Positions 51,984 through 60,081 of a stretch of 64,000 nt of DNA are shown here, in pieces (the first letter of the stretch is position 1; the number at the start of each line of letters is the position of its first letter). This DNA is from Siphonodentalium dalli (taxonomy: Eukaryota; Mollusca; Scaphopoda; Gadilida; Siphonodentaliidae), in NCBI GenBank assembly GCA_032622095.1, contig CP136069.1, positions 171,732,394 to 171,796,393 on the forward strand, written 5' to 3'. The notes beneath the pieces are model-generated. The model was not told the origin of the DNA. It saw only the letters and a list, made by a program, of their open reading frames with translations, and did no database searches. The position numbers and the translations under genes were made by a program.

Positions 51984-52451
51984 TTAGAATCCGCCACATT
52001 GAACTTCTTTGTTCGCCAAAACTTCAATTGATTTGTCTCCTCGCCTCATCCATATTTCGCATTCACAATAATGCTCGTGGCAAACGTGTGGGATCCACAC
52101 TAGAGTTATTGATGACTTGAATCTTGGTGTTGATTTGTAGCCGCCTTTGGTAGCATCAAACATGACGATAGGTCGCTGTATAACAGTCGCCGCTAATTCA
52201 ACCATCAATCTTGATTCAGCCAAAAGTGGTGTGCGCCGTAAATCTTGTGCCGACGCACCAAGTTCGTCACTCTCTGCGTAGTACAGGTCAACTGCCGCAT
52301 CTCTCAGAACCATCCATCCATCGGTCGTCCCGTAAACCGCAACGCTGAGTGCCCTCCAAAACAGAGATATTTCTTCGCCGCCGCACACTGCTTTACAGTA
52401 TACCCCCTGTACCATTATCTCGTCAAGATCTGTTATGTTTACAGCAGTCAT
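51984..52451 (-). CDS. OTU-like protein, catalytic Cys apparently lost
   Basis: 155 residues from ATG 52451. The frame is open to 52526, but ATG 52451 has the context TCAAAGATG, the same as the neighbouring divergent gene, and sits the right distance below a TATA-like sequence (about 52489-52498). Residues 30-42 (LFWRALSVAVYGT) match the catalytic-helix region of OTU-family cysteine proteases, but the residue at the Cys position is Leu30. Near the C-terminus an HEHY segment (125-128) lies where OTU proteins carry the catalytic His. If the family call is right this is a pseudo-enzyme, perhaps a ubiquitin binder. It is transcribed away from the rest of the element and ends in a histone-type stem-loop. 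The family assignment is by eye only. Confidence 0.55.
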   Translation of the reverse strand: MTAVNITDLDEIMVQGVYCKAVCGGEEISLFWRALSVAVYGTTDGWMVLRDAAVDLYYAESDELGASAQDLRRTPLLAESRLMVELAATVIQRPIVMFDATKGGYKSTPRFKSSITLVWIPHVCHEHYCECEIWMRRGDKSIEVLANKEVQCGGF

Positions 52452-52488
52452 CTTTGAATGTAGAATAAGTCTGAAGATCCGTCTTGAA

Positions 52489-52571
52489 CATATATTACGA
52501 TTGTGCGGGCGGTAGAGAAAGCACATAATACTTTGACGTTAAAAATGACAAATGCTTCCTGACGTTGTGTT
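52489..52571 (-). promoter_or_regulatory. Promoter of the OTU-like gene (shared block + TATA-like)
   Basis: On the minus strand, 52571-52533 reads CAACGTCAGGAAGCATTTGT followed by a TTTTAACGTCAA block. It is nearly identical to the block upstream of the divergent gene. A TATA-like AATATATG follows about 36 nt later. The AACGTCA elements resemble half CRE/ATF sites. Confidence 0.6.
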
Positions 52572-52949
52572 TCTTTACAGTGCATTATCTGTAGTTTTCA
52601 CTATTTCGATATGTTATAGATTAAATTCATGATAGTATATGCAATTAATTAAGATGTTTTAACATATGAATTCATCTTCGTTCATAAACGATGACCAAGT
52701 AAAGTTATCGATTGTAATGATGAAGAAAAATGTTCAGTATGTTTTCTTGTGTTCAGTTTTATGTATAAAATATGTACATCTCCAAAAACAAAACTAGAAA
52801 AACATTCCATATTTTCCTAACGAGGTAACAAATATATCAATCATGTGTACCAAATAATAGATAATGATCTAACGAAATAAAAAACATTTGTTTGATCGCT
52901 ATGCAATAATGATCAAGAAAAATATGAATGCTGATCCGTCTCTGAAAAA

Positions 52950-53032
52950 ACACAACGCCAGGAAACATTTGTCAATTTTAACGTCAATGCGACATGTGAT
53001 TTCATTGACGCCCGTGTCAAATGTATAAAAAT
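52950..53032 (+). promoter_or_regulatory. Promoter of the coiled-coil gene (shared block + TATA)
   Basis: CAACGCCAGGAAACATTTGT and TTTTAACGTCAA at 52952-52988 are followed by a second TTGACGC and by TATAAAAAT at 53024-53032. The same block and spacing lie upstream of the minus-strand gene. The 52,572-52,949 interval between the two blocks is AT-rich with no other feature seen. Confidence 0.65.
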
Positions 53033-53074
53033 ATTTTCGAATTTGATCAACGTTACATTGCATTGCTATCAAAG

Positions 53075-53563
53075 ATGGATCCGTTAACAGAATTTCTTCA
53101 GAGTGAGATATACAGTAATCCTGTTGTACAGAATACATATGCGGCACCACAGTCAACAGGCCAAGCTAATACGACAATGACTATAGGTGGTGATACACTC
53201 ATTTTAAAAGCGATTTTAGATGAACTGAGATGTCTTCGCAGGGATATTGACGTGAAAACACAAGTAACGCATCAAGAAGTAAAAGTGAATCTTCGTTTCG
53301 TTGCAGAAGAGATAGATATACCAATCAGGGTTCATGATGTTCAGAAATCGAAAGAACAGAAACAGATCAAAAAAGAAAAAATATTATCGGCGAAAGAAAA
53401 AGAACCTAAAAGTATCATGAAGCCTTCTACTGAGACAAAAGTCAGATTTCGTCTTCCTTGTAAAGAATCTAAAGATACAGAGAAAAGTGATGAATTCGCA
53501 AAAGCTATTGGTTCTCATGGGAAAGATATGTCAAGATATAAGAAAAACACAAAACGATGTTAA
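53075..53563 (+). CDS. Small charged coiled-coil protein, function unknown
   Basis: 162 residues from ATG 53075. An in-frame ATG at 53021 overlaps the TATA box and is unlikely to be transcribed. The N-terminal third is polar. Residues around 45-95 (LILKAILDELRCLRRDIDVK and following) have the heptad-like spacing of a coiled coil. The C-terminal half is very rich in Lys and Glu (KEQKQIKKEKI, KEKEPKS) and probably disordered. I do not recognise a family. It is divergent from the OTU-like gene, shares its promoter block, and ends 22 nt before a histone-type stem-loop, so the two are probably co-regulated early or replication-phase genes. Confidence 0.7.
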   Translation: MDPLTEFLQSEIYSNPVVQNTYAAPQSTGQANTTMTIGGDTLILKAILDELRCLRRDIDVKTQVTHQEVKVNLRFVAEEIDIPIRVHDVQKSKEQKQIKKEKILSAKEKEPKSIMKPSTETKVRFRLPCKESKDTEKSDEFAKAIGSHGKDMSRYKKNTKRC

Positions 53564-53585
53564 AGTCAGATGATAATTTTAAAAC

Positions 53586-53601
53586 GGCCCTTTTCAGGGC
53601 C
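53586..53601 (+). terminator. Histone-type 3' stem-loop after the coiled-coil gene
   Basis: GGCCCTTTTCAGGGCC preceded by AAAAC and followed by ACACA, 22 nt after the stop codon. Stem, loop and flanks fit the histone mRNA consensus. A clear purine-rich downstream element is not seen here. Confidence 0.8.
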
Positions 53602-53812
53602 ACACACATTTCCCAAAAGGTTACTCTTTCATTGCTGAAAAAATCAAAAACACGATTGTTCAATTTATATTTTATTCAACAACAAATATTTGCAAGTATA
53701 TTTTGTTTTAAATTATTCGTGGCGTGATTTTTTCAAAACAAAACATAGGGTACAAAGAACATTATTAGTTATTAAGCAATGCTAAAAGTTTTTCTTTTTG
53801 AAAAAATTGGTT

Positions 53813-53856
53813 GGTCCTGAAAAGGACCGTTTTTGTTTTTGGCCCTGAAAAGGGCC
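53813..53856 (-). terminator. Two further histone-type stem-loops, minus orientation, no gene attached
   Basis: On the minus strand 53856-53841 is GGCCCTTTTCAGGGCC and 53828-53813 is GGTCCTTTTCAGGACC, each preceded by AAAAC. The second is followed by ACCA and a purine block (CAAAAAGAAAAAC) very like that at 51920-51940. The two processing modules at about 51,910-51,970 and 53,770-53,835 look like copies of one another. No minus-strand gene lies to the right. On the plus strand both would form GAAA-tetraloop hairpins just upstream of the polymerase promoter. Confidence 0.65.
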
Positions 53857-53932
53857 GTTTTGTATGGCATCAAAGTTCACGCCACGATTTTCTTTTGAGA
53901 CTTTTGCTTTTGTTCCAACGCTGGAAAAATGC

Positions 53933-53940
53933 TATAAAAG
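53933..53940 (+). promoter_or_regulatory. TATA box of the polymerase gene
   Basis: TATAAAAG lies 100 nt before the ATG at 54033. An initiator-like TACACTTTACACTTC at about 53965 is at the expected distance. The shared promoter block of the two upstream genes is absent, which suggests separate regulation. Confidence 0.65.
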
Positions 53941-54032
53941 CAGGTGTTAAAATTGTGTAATTATACACTTTACACTTCAACTCCGAAGAAGCCAGTCGCA
54001 ATATTTTTTGCTGACAAAAACTCAAGACAAAA

Positions 54033-57000
54033 ATGTTTAAGAGAATCAAAAGACCTGTTTCAGACGACTCCGCCAGCGAAGAAGATATTGTTAGAAAAAG
54101 ACCAAGGCCTGCAGTTATTGAAGAGAGCGATATGGAAACTAATGAGGCAGAAAGTGAAGAGAGCGATATGGAAACTGATGAGGCAGAAAGTGAAGAGAGC
54201 GATATGGAAACTGATGAGGCAGAAAGTGAAGAGAGCGATATGGAAACTGATGGAGGCGAAAGTGAAGAAAGTTCTAGTGATGGTCAGATTGGACGCGGTC
54301 GAAGACAGAATAGAGAAATTGGTGGGAAGAGAAAGAGAAGTCTGGCTAGAGAGCGTGTTGTGTTCAATCCAACAAAATATTTCAAATTGGAGCTGAACTC
54401 GGAGAAATTTTCCAGAAAATTTAAATCAGCATCACGACAATTTGGTGTGAAATTCGAGAAATTTACAGATCCAATCGAAAACATTCCAGAGATATTTGAG
54501 AAGTTGACAGAAGAATTGAAACAGAAATGTTCAGCAAATGAGAAGACAAGAATCAGAGTTACGATAAATCATCCAGGACTTGATATGAACATTTTCATTC
54601 CATTCACAAAAGCCAGTGAATTGAATGGTGAGACACTCATGGATAATATTCAAAATGTGGTTCAATCAAATGCAGACTTTACAATTCATGACGGTGCACT
54701 CAATTTCGAAATCTTCGTTACAGATATTCCGGAAGGTGGTACACGACACTCACTACATTATGGACCATTTGCAGACAAGAACAAGCTTACAAAAGTGAAT
54801 AGAAGTATTGTCCGGATTGAAAATGCTGATGATGTTATGTGTATGGCAAGATCTATTGTCGTCGGAATGTGTAAGGCAGATAGTGATGGATCTGCGTGCT
54901 GGTCAAAGAAATGGAAAAGAATAAGACAATCAATATACACAGCACAAACAGATGCAGCAAAAAATCTACTCAACCGTGCTGGTATTCCACACGATACAGT
55001 TTGCAGTATCAATGAGTTCCACAAGATTCAAGAAATATTGTATCCAGAATATGTTGTGAAAATTCACAATGAATTTGCTGGCGCTGGATTTCTATTTGAA
55101 CCTGCAGAAATGTGTTCGGAGAGCAAATGTGTACACATCTACTACAACAACAATCACTTCGACACCATAACATCAATCAAAGGATTTCTAGGCACCAGCT
55201 ACTACTGCGAATTCTGTGACATTGGATTCAAAAGTCGTGGCGATCATCGATGCAGATTTGTTTGTGCATGCTGGTCATTGACACAGTGTAATTTCACAAA
55301 TTTGGTGAAGTGTAGAACGTGTCGACGATCATTCAGAAGTAAATCTTGTTTCGACAACCATTTGAAGACGGAAGGAAAACAGAAAACAAAAATATGTGAT
55401 TTGGTTCAACTATGCAACATTTGTGATGAAGAATTTCTCATCAATAAATCAAACAGACATATATGTGCGGGGTTGAAGAAATGCAAACATTGCAAAGAAA
55501 TCGTTGAAGCAGATCACAGGTGCTACATTCCAAAATATGAATCACCGGAAAAGAAACCTGCAAAGATTCCATATGTATTCTTTGACTTTGAATGCAGACA
55601 AGACACAGGTGTTCATATTCCAAACTTCTGTGTTGCACATACCGCTTGTGGAGATTGCATGTGCAAACCAATCGAAGAAAAATGTGAAACATGCGGACCG
55701 GATTCCAGAGAATTTGTATTCAAGGGTGACAACGTTTTAACAGACTTCACAAACTGGTTATTCCATCAAGATCACAAAGGATGTGTTGCAATAGCACATA
55801 ATGCTCAGGGATACGATGCACAGTTTCTACTTCAAGCACTCATACAAAGTGGAATTCATAAACCAGAACTGATCATGAATGGAAACAAAATTCTCAGTTT
55901 AAAATGCAACAGCGTGAAAGTTATTGATTCTCTGAGTTTTCTGATGATGCCGCTTTCAAAATTTCCACAAACTTTTCAGCTGAATGAGATGGCAAAAGGA
56001 CACTTTCCACATTGGGCGAATTCACCAAAGTTTCAAAATTACATTGGACCTTACTTGGCTTGTGATTACTACAAACCAGATATGATGAGCGTGGAAAATC
56101 GAGAGAAATTCTTTGAATGGTACAATGAGAAAATAGAAAATTATGCGATATTCAACTTCCAAGAAGAGATAGAGAAGTACTGCAAATCAGACGTGGATAT
56201 TCTTCACCGTGGATGTGGAAAATTCAGGAAATACATATTGGAAACAGAACAGATTGACCCGTTCATTGAGTCAATAACATTGGCACAAGTTTGCAATTTG
56301 GCATGGAGGAAGAATTCAATGCCAGAGAAAACAATTGGAATCATTCCAGATGGTGGATACCCATGTGCTAAAAACTATTCCATGAAAGCGATACGTTGGC
56401 TTCAACACCTATCATTGTCACGTATGATAACAATCAAGCATGCTTTGAATGGAGGAGAAATCAAGATTGGTGGACACTACGTCGATGGATATGAGGAAGC
56501 CACAAGAACAGTTTTTGAGATGAATGGATGTCTGTTTCATGGATGTCCAAAATGTTACAACAACAGACAATACAAGAATCCCTATACGATGCTCACCATG
56601 GAAGAATTATATACAAGAACCCAACAGAAGAAAGATGAACTGGAAAGTCTTGGTTACAGAGTTGAATCAATTTGGGAGCATCAGATCGACGAAAGAATGA
56701 AATCGGATGTGAAATTCAAACAACAAATGGAATCTTTCTACAAACATCGAGACCCCATTTTGCCAAGAGAAGCATTGTTTGGTGGACGTACAAATGCCAT
56801 CAAATTGTACGAGGAAATTGATCAAGATTCCACAAAAGAAATCAAGTTCATCGATGTGTGTTCGTTGTATCCATTTTGCAACAAATATAAATTCTACCCT
56901 GTTGGACATCCAGAAATTTTGAGCCAAGAGCAGATCGATCAAGAACACATTAGAGACTATGCGGGGCTTGTTAAATGTACAATTTTACCACCATCGAAAT

Positions 57001-58106
57001 TGTATATTCCAGTTCTACCGATTCATTGTAACAAGAAAATGGTTTTTACTCTGTGCAACACTTGTGCCATCAATGAGAACGAGGCATGTAACCATTCAGA
57101 AGAAGATCGAGCTATAACCGGAGTGTGGACCACGCCAGAATTATTCAAAGCAATGGATGTTGGCTACAAAATACTTGATGTGTACCAAATTTGGCATTGG
57201 ACAGATTGGACAGATGAAATATACAAATCCTATATCGATAAACATCTAAAGATCAAACAGGAATGTAGTGGTTATCCATTTGGTGTTGAGACAGAAGAAC
57301 AGAAACAAAAGTTTGTACAGGATTATTATGCAGCTGAGGGTATAAAATTGGAGAACATCGAGAAGAATCCAGGAAAACGTCAAATATCTAAAATTATGAT
57401 TAATTGTATATGGGGTAAGAATGCACAAAGAAATCTTATGTCAAAAACAGAGTATGTGGATAAACCATCACGTTATTTTGAATTGCTTACTAGTAACAAT
57501 ATAATTGTTCAAAATGTTACACTTCTTGATGGTGACAAATTCATTCTGGTAAATTATGTTGACATCTTAGATAATATTGAACCTCATCATTCAGCAAATG
57601 TTGTTGTTGCTTCTTTTGTTACAGCGTATGCAAGATTACAATTGTATAAAGTTTTAGAAAAACTTGGAGATAGAGTGCTGTATTTTGATACAGACAGCTG
57701 TATGTATGTCAGTGATCCATCAAAGAAGAACATCAAAACTATCGAAGGAAGATTGGGGAAATGGAGCGACGAACATCCAGATGCAAAGATTGTCAAATTT
57801 GTTGGACTTGGGCCAAAGAACTACGGATATGAATACATCAAAGATGGGAGAAGATACACCAAATGTAAGGTAAAAGGTATCACTCTTGATTACAGCACAA
57901 GTCAAAAAGTTAATTTTGAAACAATGGTACAATGTGTTAATGATCGTGAAAATTTCAAAACTGTTGTTGAGTATCCTTCCAGAATTAAAAGACAAAAGAA
58001 CCATCAATTGATTAGTGAGTGTCAAACCAAAACTTTCAGATCGGTGTACACAAAACGAAAACTCGTCAATGGTATTCATACATACCCATACGGATGGAGA
58101 TGTTGA
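54033..58106 (+). CDS. polB: Protein-primed type family B DNA polymerase
   Basis: 1357 residues with no frameshift. An acidic N-terminus has four repeats of the unit ESEESDMETDEA (about residues 28-80) and basic nuclear-signal-like stretches (KRPRP, GGKRKR). A Cys/His-rich region (about 390-500: CEFCDIGF, CRTCRRSF, CNICDEEF, CKHCKE) looks zinc-binding. The proofreading exonuclease has FDFEC (D518, E520), AHNAQGYD (588-595) and CKSDVDIL (717-724). The polymerase has DVCSLYP (941-947), KIMINCIWG (1120-1128) and FDTDS (1218-1222). All catalytic acids are present. This is the viral/organellar protein-primed PolB of Polintons and adintoviruses, which would replicate linear element DNA from a terminal protein. 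The following frame starts 17 nt after the stop. Confidence 0.95.
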   Translation: MFKRIKRPVSDDSASEEDIVRKRPRPAVIEESDMETNEAESEESDMETDEAESEESDMETDEAESEESDMETDGGESEESSSDGQIGRGRRQNREIGGKRKRSLARERVVFNPTKYFKLELNSEKFSRKFKSASRQFGVKFEKFTDPIENIPEIFEKLTEELKQKCSANEKTRIRVTINHPGLDMNIFIPFTKASELNGETLMDNIQNVVQSNADFTIHDGALNFEIFVTDIPEGGTRHSLHYGPFADKNKLTKVNRSIVRIENADDVMCMARSIVVGMCKADSDGSACWSKKWKRIRQSIYTAQTDAAKNLLNRAGIPHDTVCSINEFHKIQEILYPEYVVKIHNEFAGAGFLFEPAEMCSESKCVHIYYNNNHFDTITSIKGFLGTSYYCEFCDIGFKSRGDHRCRFVCACWSLTQCNFTNLVKCRTCRRSFRSKSCFDNHLKTEGKQKTKICDLVQLCNICDEEFLINKSNRHICAGLKKCKHCKEIVEADHRCYIPKYESPEKKPAKIPYVFFDFECRQDTGVHIPNFCVAHTACGDCMCKPIEEKCETCGPDSREFVFKGDNVLTDFTNWLFHQDHKGCVAIAHNAQGYDAQFLLQALIQSGIHKPELIMNGNKILSLKCNSVKVIDSLSFLMMPLSKFPQTFQLNEMAKGHFPHWANSPKFQNYIGPYLACDYYKPDMMSVENREKFFEWYNEKIENYAIFNFQEEIEKYCKSDVDILHRGCGKFRKYILETEQIDPFIESITLAQVCNLAWRKNSMPEKTIGIIPDGGYPCAKNYSMKAIRWLQHLSLSRMITIKHALNGGEIKIGGHYVDGYEEATRTVFEMNGCLFHGCPKCYNNRQYKNPYTMLTMEELYTRTQQKKDELESLGYRVESIWEHQIDERMKSDVKFKQQMESFYKHRDPILPREALFGGRTNAIKLYEEIDQDSTKEIKFIDVCSLYPFCNKYKFYPVGHPEILSQEQIDQEHIRDYAGLVKCTILPPSKLYIPVLPIHCNKKMVFTLCNTCAINENEACNHSEEDRAITGVWTTPELFKAMDVGYKILDVYQIWHWTDWTDEIYKSYIDKHLKIKQECSGYPFGVETEEQKQKFVQDYYAAEGIKLENIEKNPGKRQISKIMINCIWGKNAQRNLMSKTEYVDKPSRYFELLTSNNIIVQNVTLLDGDKFILVNYVDILDNIEPHHSANVVVASFVTAYARLQLYKVLEKLGDRVLYFDTDSCMYVSDPSKKNIKTIEGRLGKWSDEHPDAKIVKFVGLGPKNYGYEYIKDGRRYTKCKVKGITLDYSTSQKVNFETMVQCVNDRENFKTVVEYPSRIKRQKNHQLISECQTKTFRSVYTKRKLVNGIHTYPYGWRC

Positions 58107-58122
58107 GTCATTTCATGTCAAG

Positions 58123-58719
58123 ATGTTGGCAGGAGTAGTACCTCCAGAAATTGCTGAGAAGATTTATGGATATTTGGTGGCACAGTCAACGCTTATTCCA
58201 GAGATAAAGAAGGAATTACAAGAAGTCTGGTTTGAAAGAGAAAAGAAAGCAATACTACGATGCTGTGATGTCGGCGAATGTTTACAGAGATTGGCCTATC
58301 TTGAGTCAAGTATATCTTCTCATTTCTCTCAAAAATATATTGAATCATTTATTAAATTCAAAACATTTTTTCTCATTGAAAAAATATCTGATTTTTGGGT
58401 ATTTGGTGGTGATCAACAACATTTAGATATAGATTTAGGAACTTTTGATGAACATGACTATATTCATTATACAAAGTATGAAGATCATTTTCCTCTTGCT
58501 GGGGGAACTTTTGAATCAGATCCTAGGATCTATGGGTATTTGTTAACAAAAACAATGTCAACATATGCAAAAATTCAAAACATTTTGGGGGATGATTTTT
58601 TTATTTACAGAACAAAGTACAGAAGAATAGAAGACTATGATAATTGGATTATTGAAATGTATGGAAATGTTTACAGCTTTGGAGATTTCTCTTTAAGAAC
58701 TAAATTCACACGTCGTTAA
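58123..58719 (+). CDS. Conserved-looking element protein, function unknown
   Basis: 198 residues from ATG 58123. The frame is open back to 58015 inside the polymerase gene, but ATG 58123 (context TCAAGATG), just after the polymerase stop, is the likely start. It begins MLAGVVPPEIAEKIYGYLVA, an F-box-like or helical opening, has a Cys pair (LRCCDVGECLQRL), and a Tyr/Asp-rich C-terminal half (YRRIEDYDNWIIEMYGN). No transmembrane segment or known motif is recognised. Its position between the polymerase and the packaging ATPase, with short gaps, suggests that it belongs to the element. Confidence 0.75.
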   Translation: MLAGVVPPEIAEKIYGYLVAQSTLIPEIKKELQEVWFEREKKAILRCCDVGECLQRLAYLESSISSHFSQKYIESFIKFKTFFLIEKISDFWVFGGDQQHLDIDLGTFDEHDYIHYTKYEDHFPLAGGTFESDPRIYGYLLTKTMSTYAKIQNILGDDFFIYRTKYRRIEDYDNWIIEMYGNVYSFGDFSLRTKFTRR

Positions 58720-58752
58720 GTTCACTCTCTGATTAGACATCAAAGTGACAAC

Positions 58753-59403
58753 ATGGAAGAATCTTTACTTTTCCAACATCCGTGTAATTTCTTTATCAGC
58801 GGACCTAGTGGATCAGGTAAAACAGAATTTGTTAAAAAAGTTATTGAATTTAAACACGATTTATTCCAAACACCACCAAAGAAAATAGTTTGGTGTTACA
58901 AAGAATGGCAAGACACATACAATCGTATAAAAGAAATTGATAACGTTAAGTTTATCGATGGTATTCCAGACGATGATGAGGAAATTGTATCAGATAAATC
59001 ATTTCCTCATCTTGTTGTTTTCGATGACATGATGGGGGAACAAGATGAAGACAAAATAATGCTTTGGTTTACTAGAAAAGGTCATCATCGAAATGCTTCA
59101 ATAATTTACATTACTCAAAACATGTTCCAAAAATCAAAAAGTAGCAGAACTATAAGTTTGAATGCACACTACATGGTTTTATTTCAAAGCGTTCGAGATA
59201 AAAATCAAATAAAAGTTTTGGCTCATCAAATGCAAACCAATCATTTGAAACAAGCATACGAAGATGCAACTTCAATAAATCATGGATATATTTTAGTAGA
59301 TTTTCATCCTAGAACGGAAAATTATTTGCGAATTAGAACTGATATTTTCCATAAATGGTTGACAGCTAATGACCGAGGTCCTGTCATATATTCAAAAGTA
59401 TAA
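58753..59403 (+). CDS. A32-like genome-packaging ATPase
   Basis: 216 residues. Walker A is GPSGSGKT (17-24). Walker B is LVVFDD (87-92). A polar sensor-like segment IYITQN (118-123) is followed by a basic stretch. Length, motif order and the absence of other domains fit the FtsK/HerA-type packaging ATPases of Polintons, adintoviruses and large DNA viruses, which drive DNA into capsids. It has not decayed. The start at 58753 is preceded by GTGACAACATGG, a good context. Confidence 0.9.
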   Translation: MEESLLFQHPCNFFISGPSGSGKTEFVKKVIEFKHDLFQTPPKKIVWCYKEWQDTYNRIKEIDNVKFIDGIPDDDEEIVSDKSFPHLVVFDDMMGEQDEDKIMLWFTRKGHHRNASIIYITQNMFQKSKSSRTISLNAHYMVLFQSVRDKNQIKVLAHQMQTNHLKQAYEDATSINHGYILVDFHPRTENYLRIRTDIFHKWLTANDRGPVIYSKV

Positions 59404-59437
59404 ATTCAGTTGTTGTTATTTTTTTCATTTTAGAACC

Positions 59438-60025
59438 ATGTCGTCCACCGAGATGTTTAGTCGTGATGAACTGTCACAAATTATAAATTTCTTCACTTTT
59501 GCAGCTGAATTATTTCTTGAAAATGATTGGAAATTACCATCACAGACAAAAAAGTTTTTTCAGAGAAATAAAAATGTTCTTAAAAAAATCTCTGATCGAT
59601 CAACTGATATGGAAACAAAACGCAAATTAATTTTACAACGAGGTGGTAGTGGGTTTCTTGGAGGAGTTTTAATTAGAAGTCTTTTGAAAAATTCATTTGA
59701 ACAAACTGGTAGACAATCTAAAAGTAAATCAAAGGTTTCTCCAAAACGTTCAAAGATTACTCGGAAACAAACACAACAAAGAGGTAATCAAAAAGAATCT
59801 AAACGTAAAACAAAGCTTTCTCTAAATCATTCAAAGTTTACACCGATGCAAACTCAACAAAATCAACATTCTAAATTTACACCTATACCTTCTCAGCAGA
59901 ACCATCAACATCAACCGTTACAAAAAAAACCAGTTATTGATCTTGAATTTTCAAAATTTATGCCGTTGTCTGATGCATCGAAATCTGCATTCGAAGCTTT
60001 AGAATGGTTCAATCCGAAAAGATAA
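59438..60025 (+). CDS. Basic protein with Gly-rich hydrophobic motif (paralogue of next gene)
   Basis: 195 residues from ATG 59438, preceded by a pyrimidine tract and TTTTAG that look like a splice acceptor. Residues 32-70 are a charged helical stretch ending in RGG, followed by GFLGGVLIRSLL, a short hydrophobic segment. The rest is basic and repetitive (SKFTPMQTQQ, SKFTPIPSQQ) and probably disordered. The helical block plus RGG aligns without gaps to the block plus KGG of the next protein (both 37 residues from KL to GG), so the two genes look like a tandem duplication. It may be a virion core or membrane-active protein; this is a guess from composition and place. Confidence 0.75.
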   Translation: MSSTEMFSRDELSQIINFFTFAAELFLENDWKLPSQTKKFFQRNKNVLKKISDRSTDMETKRKLILQRGGSGFLGGVLIRSLLKNSFEQTGRQSKSKSKVSPKRSKITRKQTQQRGNQKESKRKTKLSLNHSKFTPMQTQQNQHSKFTPIPSQQNHQHQPLQKKPVIDLEFSKFMPLSDASKSAFEALEWFNPKR

Positions 60026-60081
60026 AAGATGAAACATATAATTTTTCTGCTCATTTTGAGACAACTACTTAGACTGTGAAG

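Noticed and set aside
53813-53856. Remnant of a real histone gene next to the element
   Set aside because: No histone-fold coding sequence is visible on either strand nearby. The stem-loops at 51949 and 53586 follow non-histone genes at the expected distance, so they belong to element genes.
53944-54396. 150-residue frame overlapping the polymerase start
   Set aside because: A shadow of the 36-bp repeats in the polymerase frame; the polymerase frame has all motifs.
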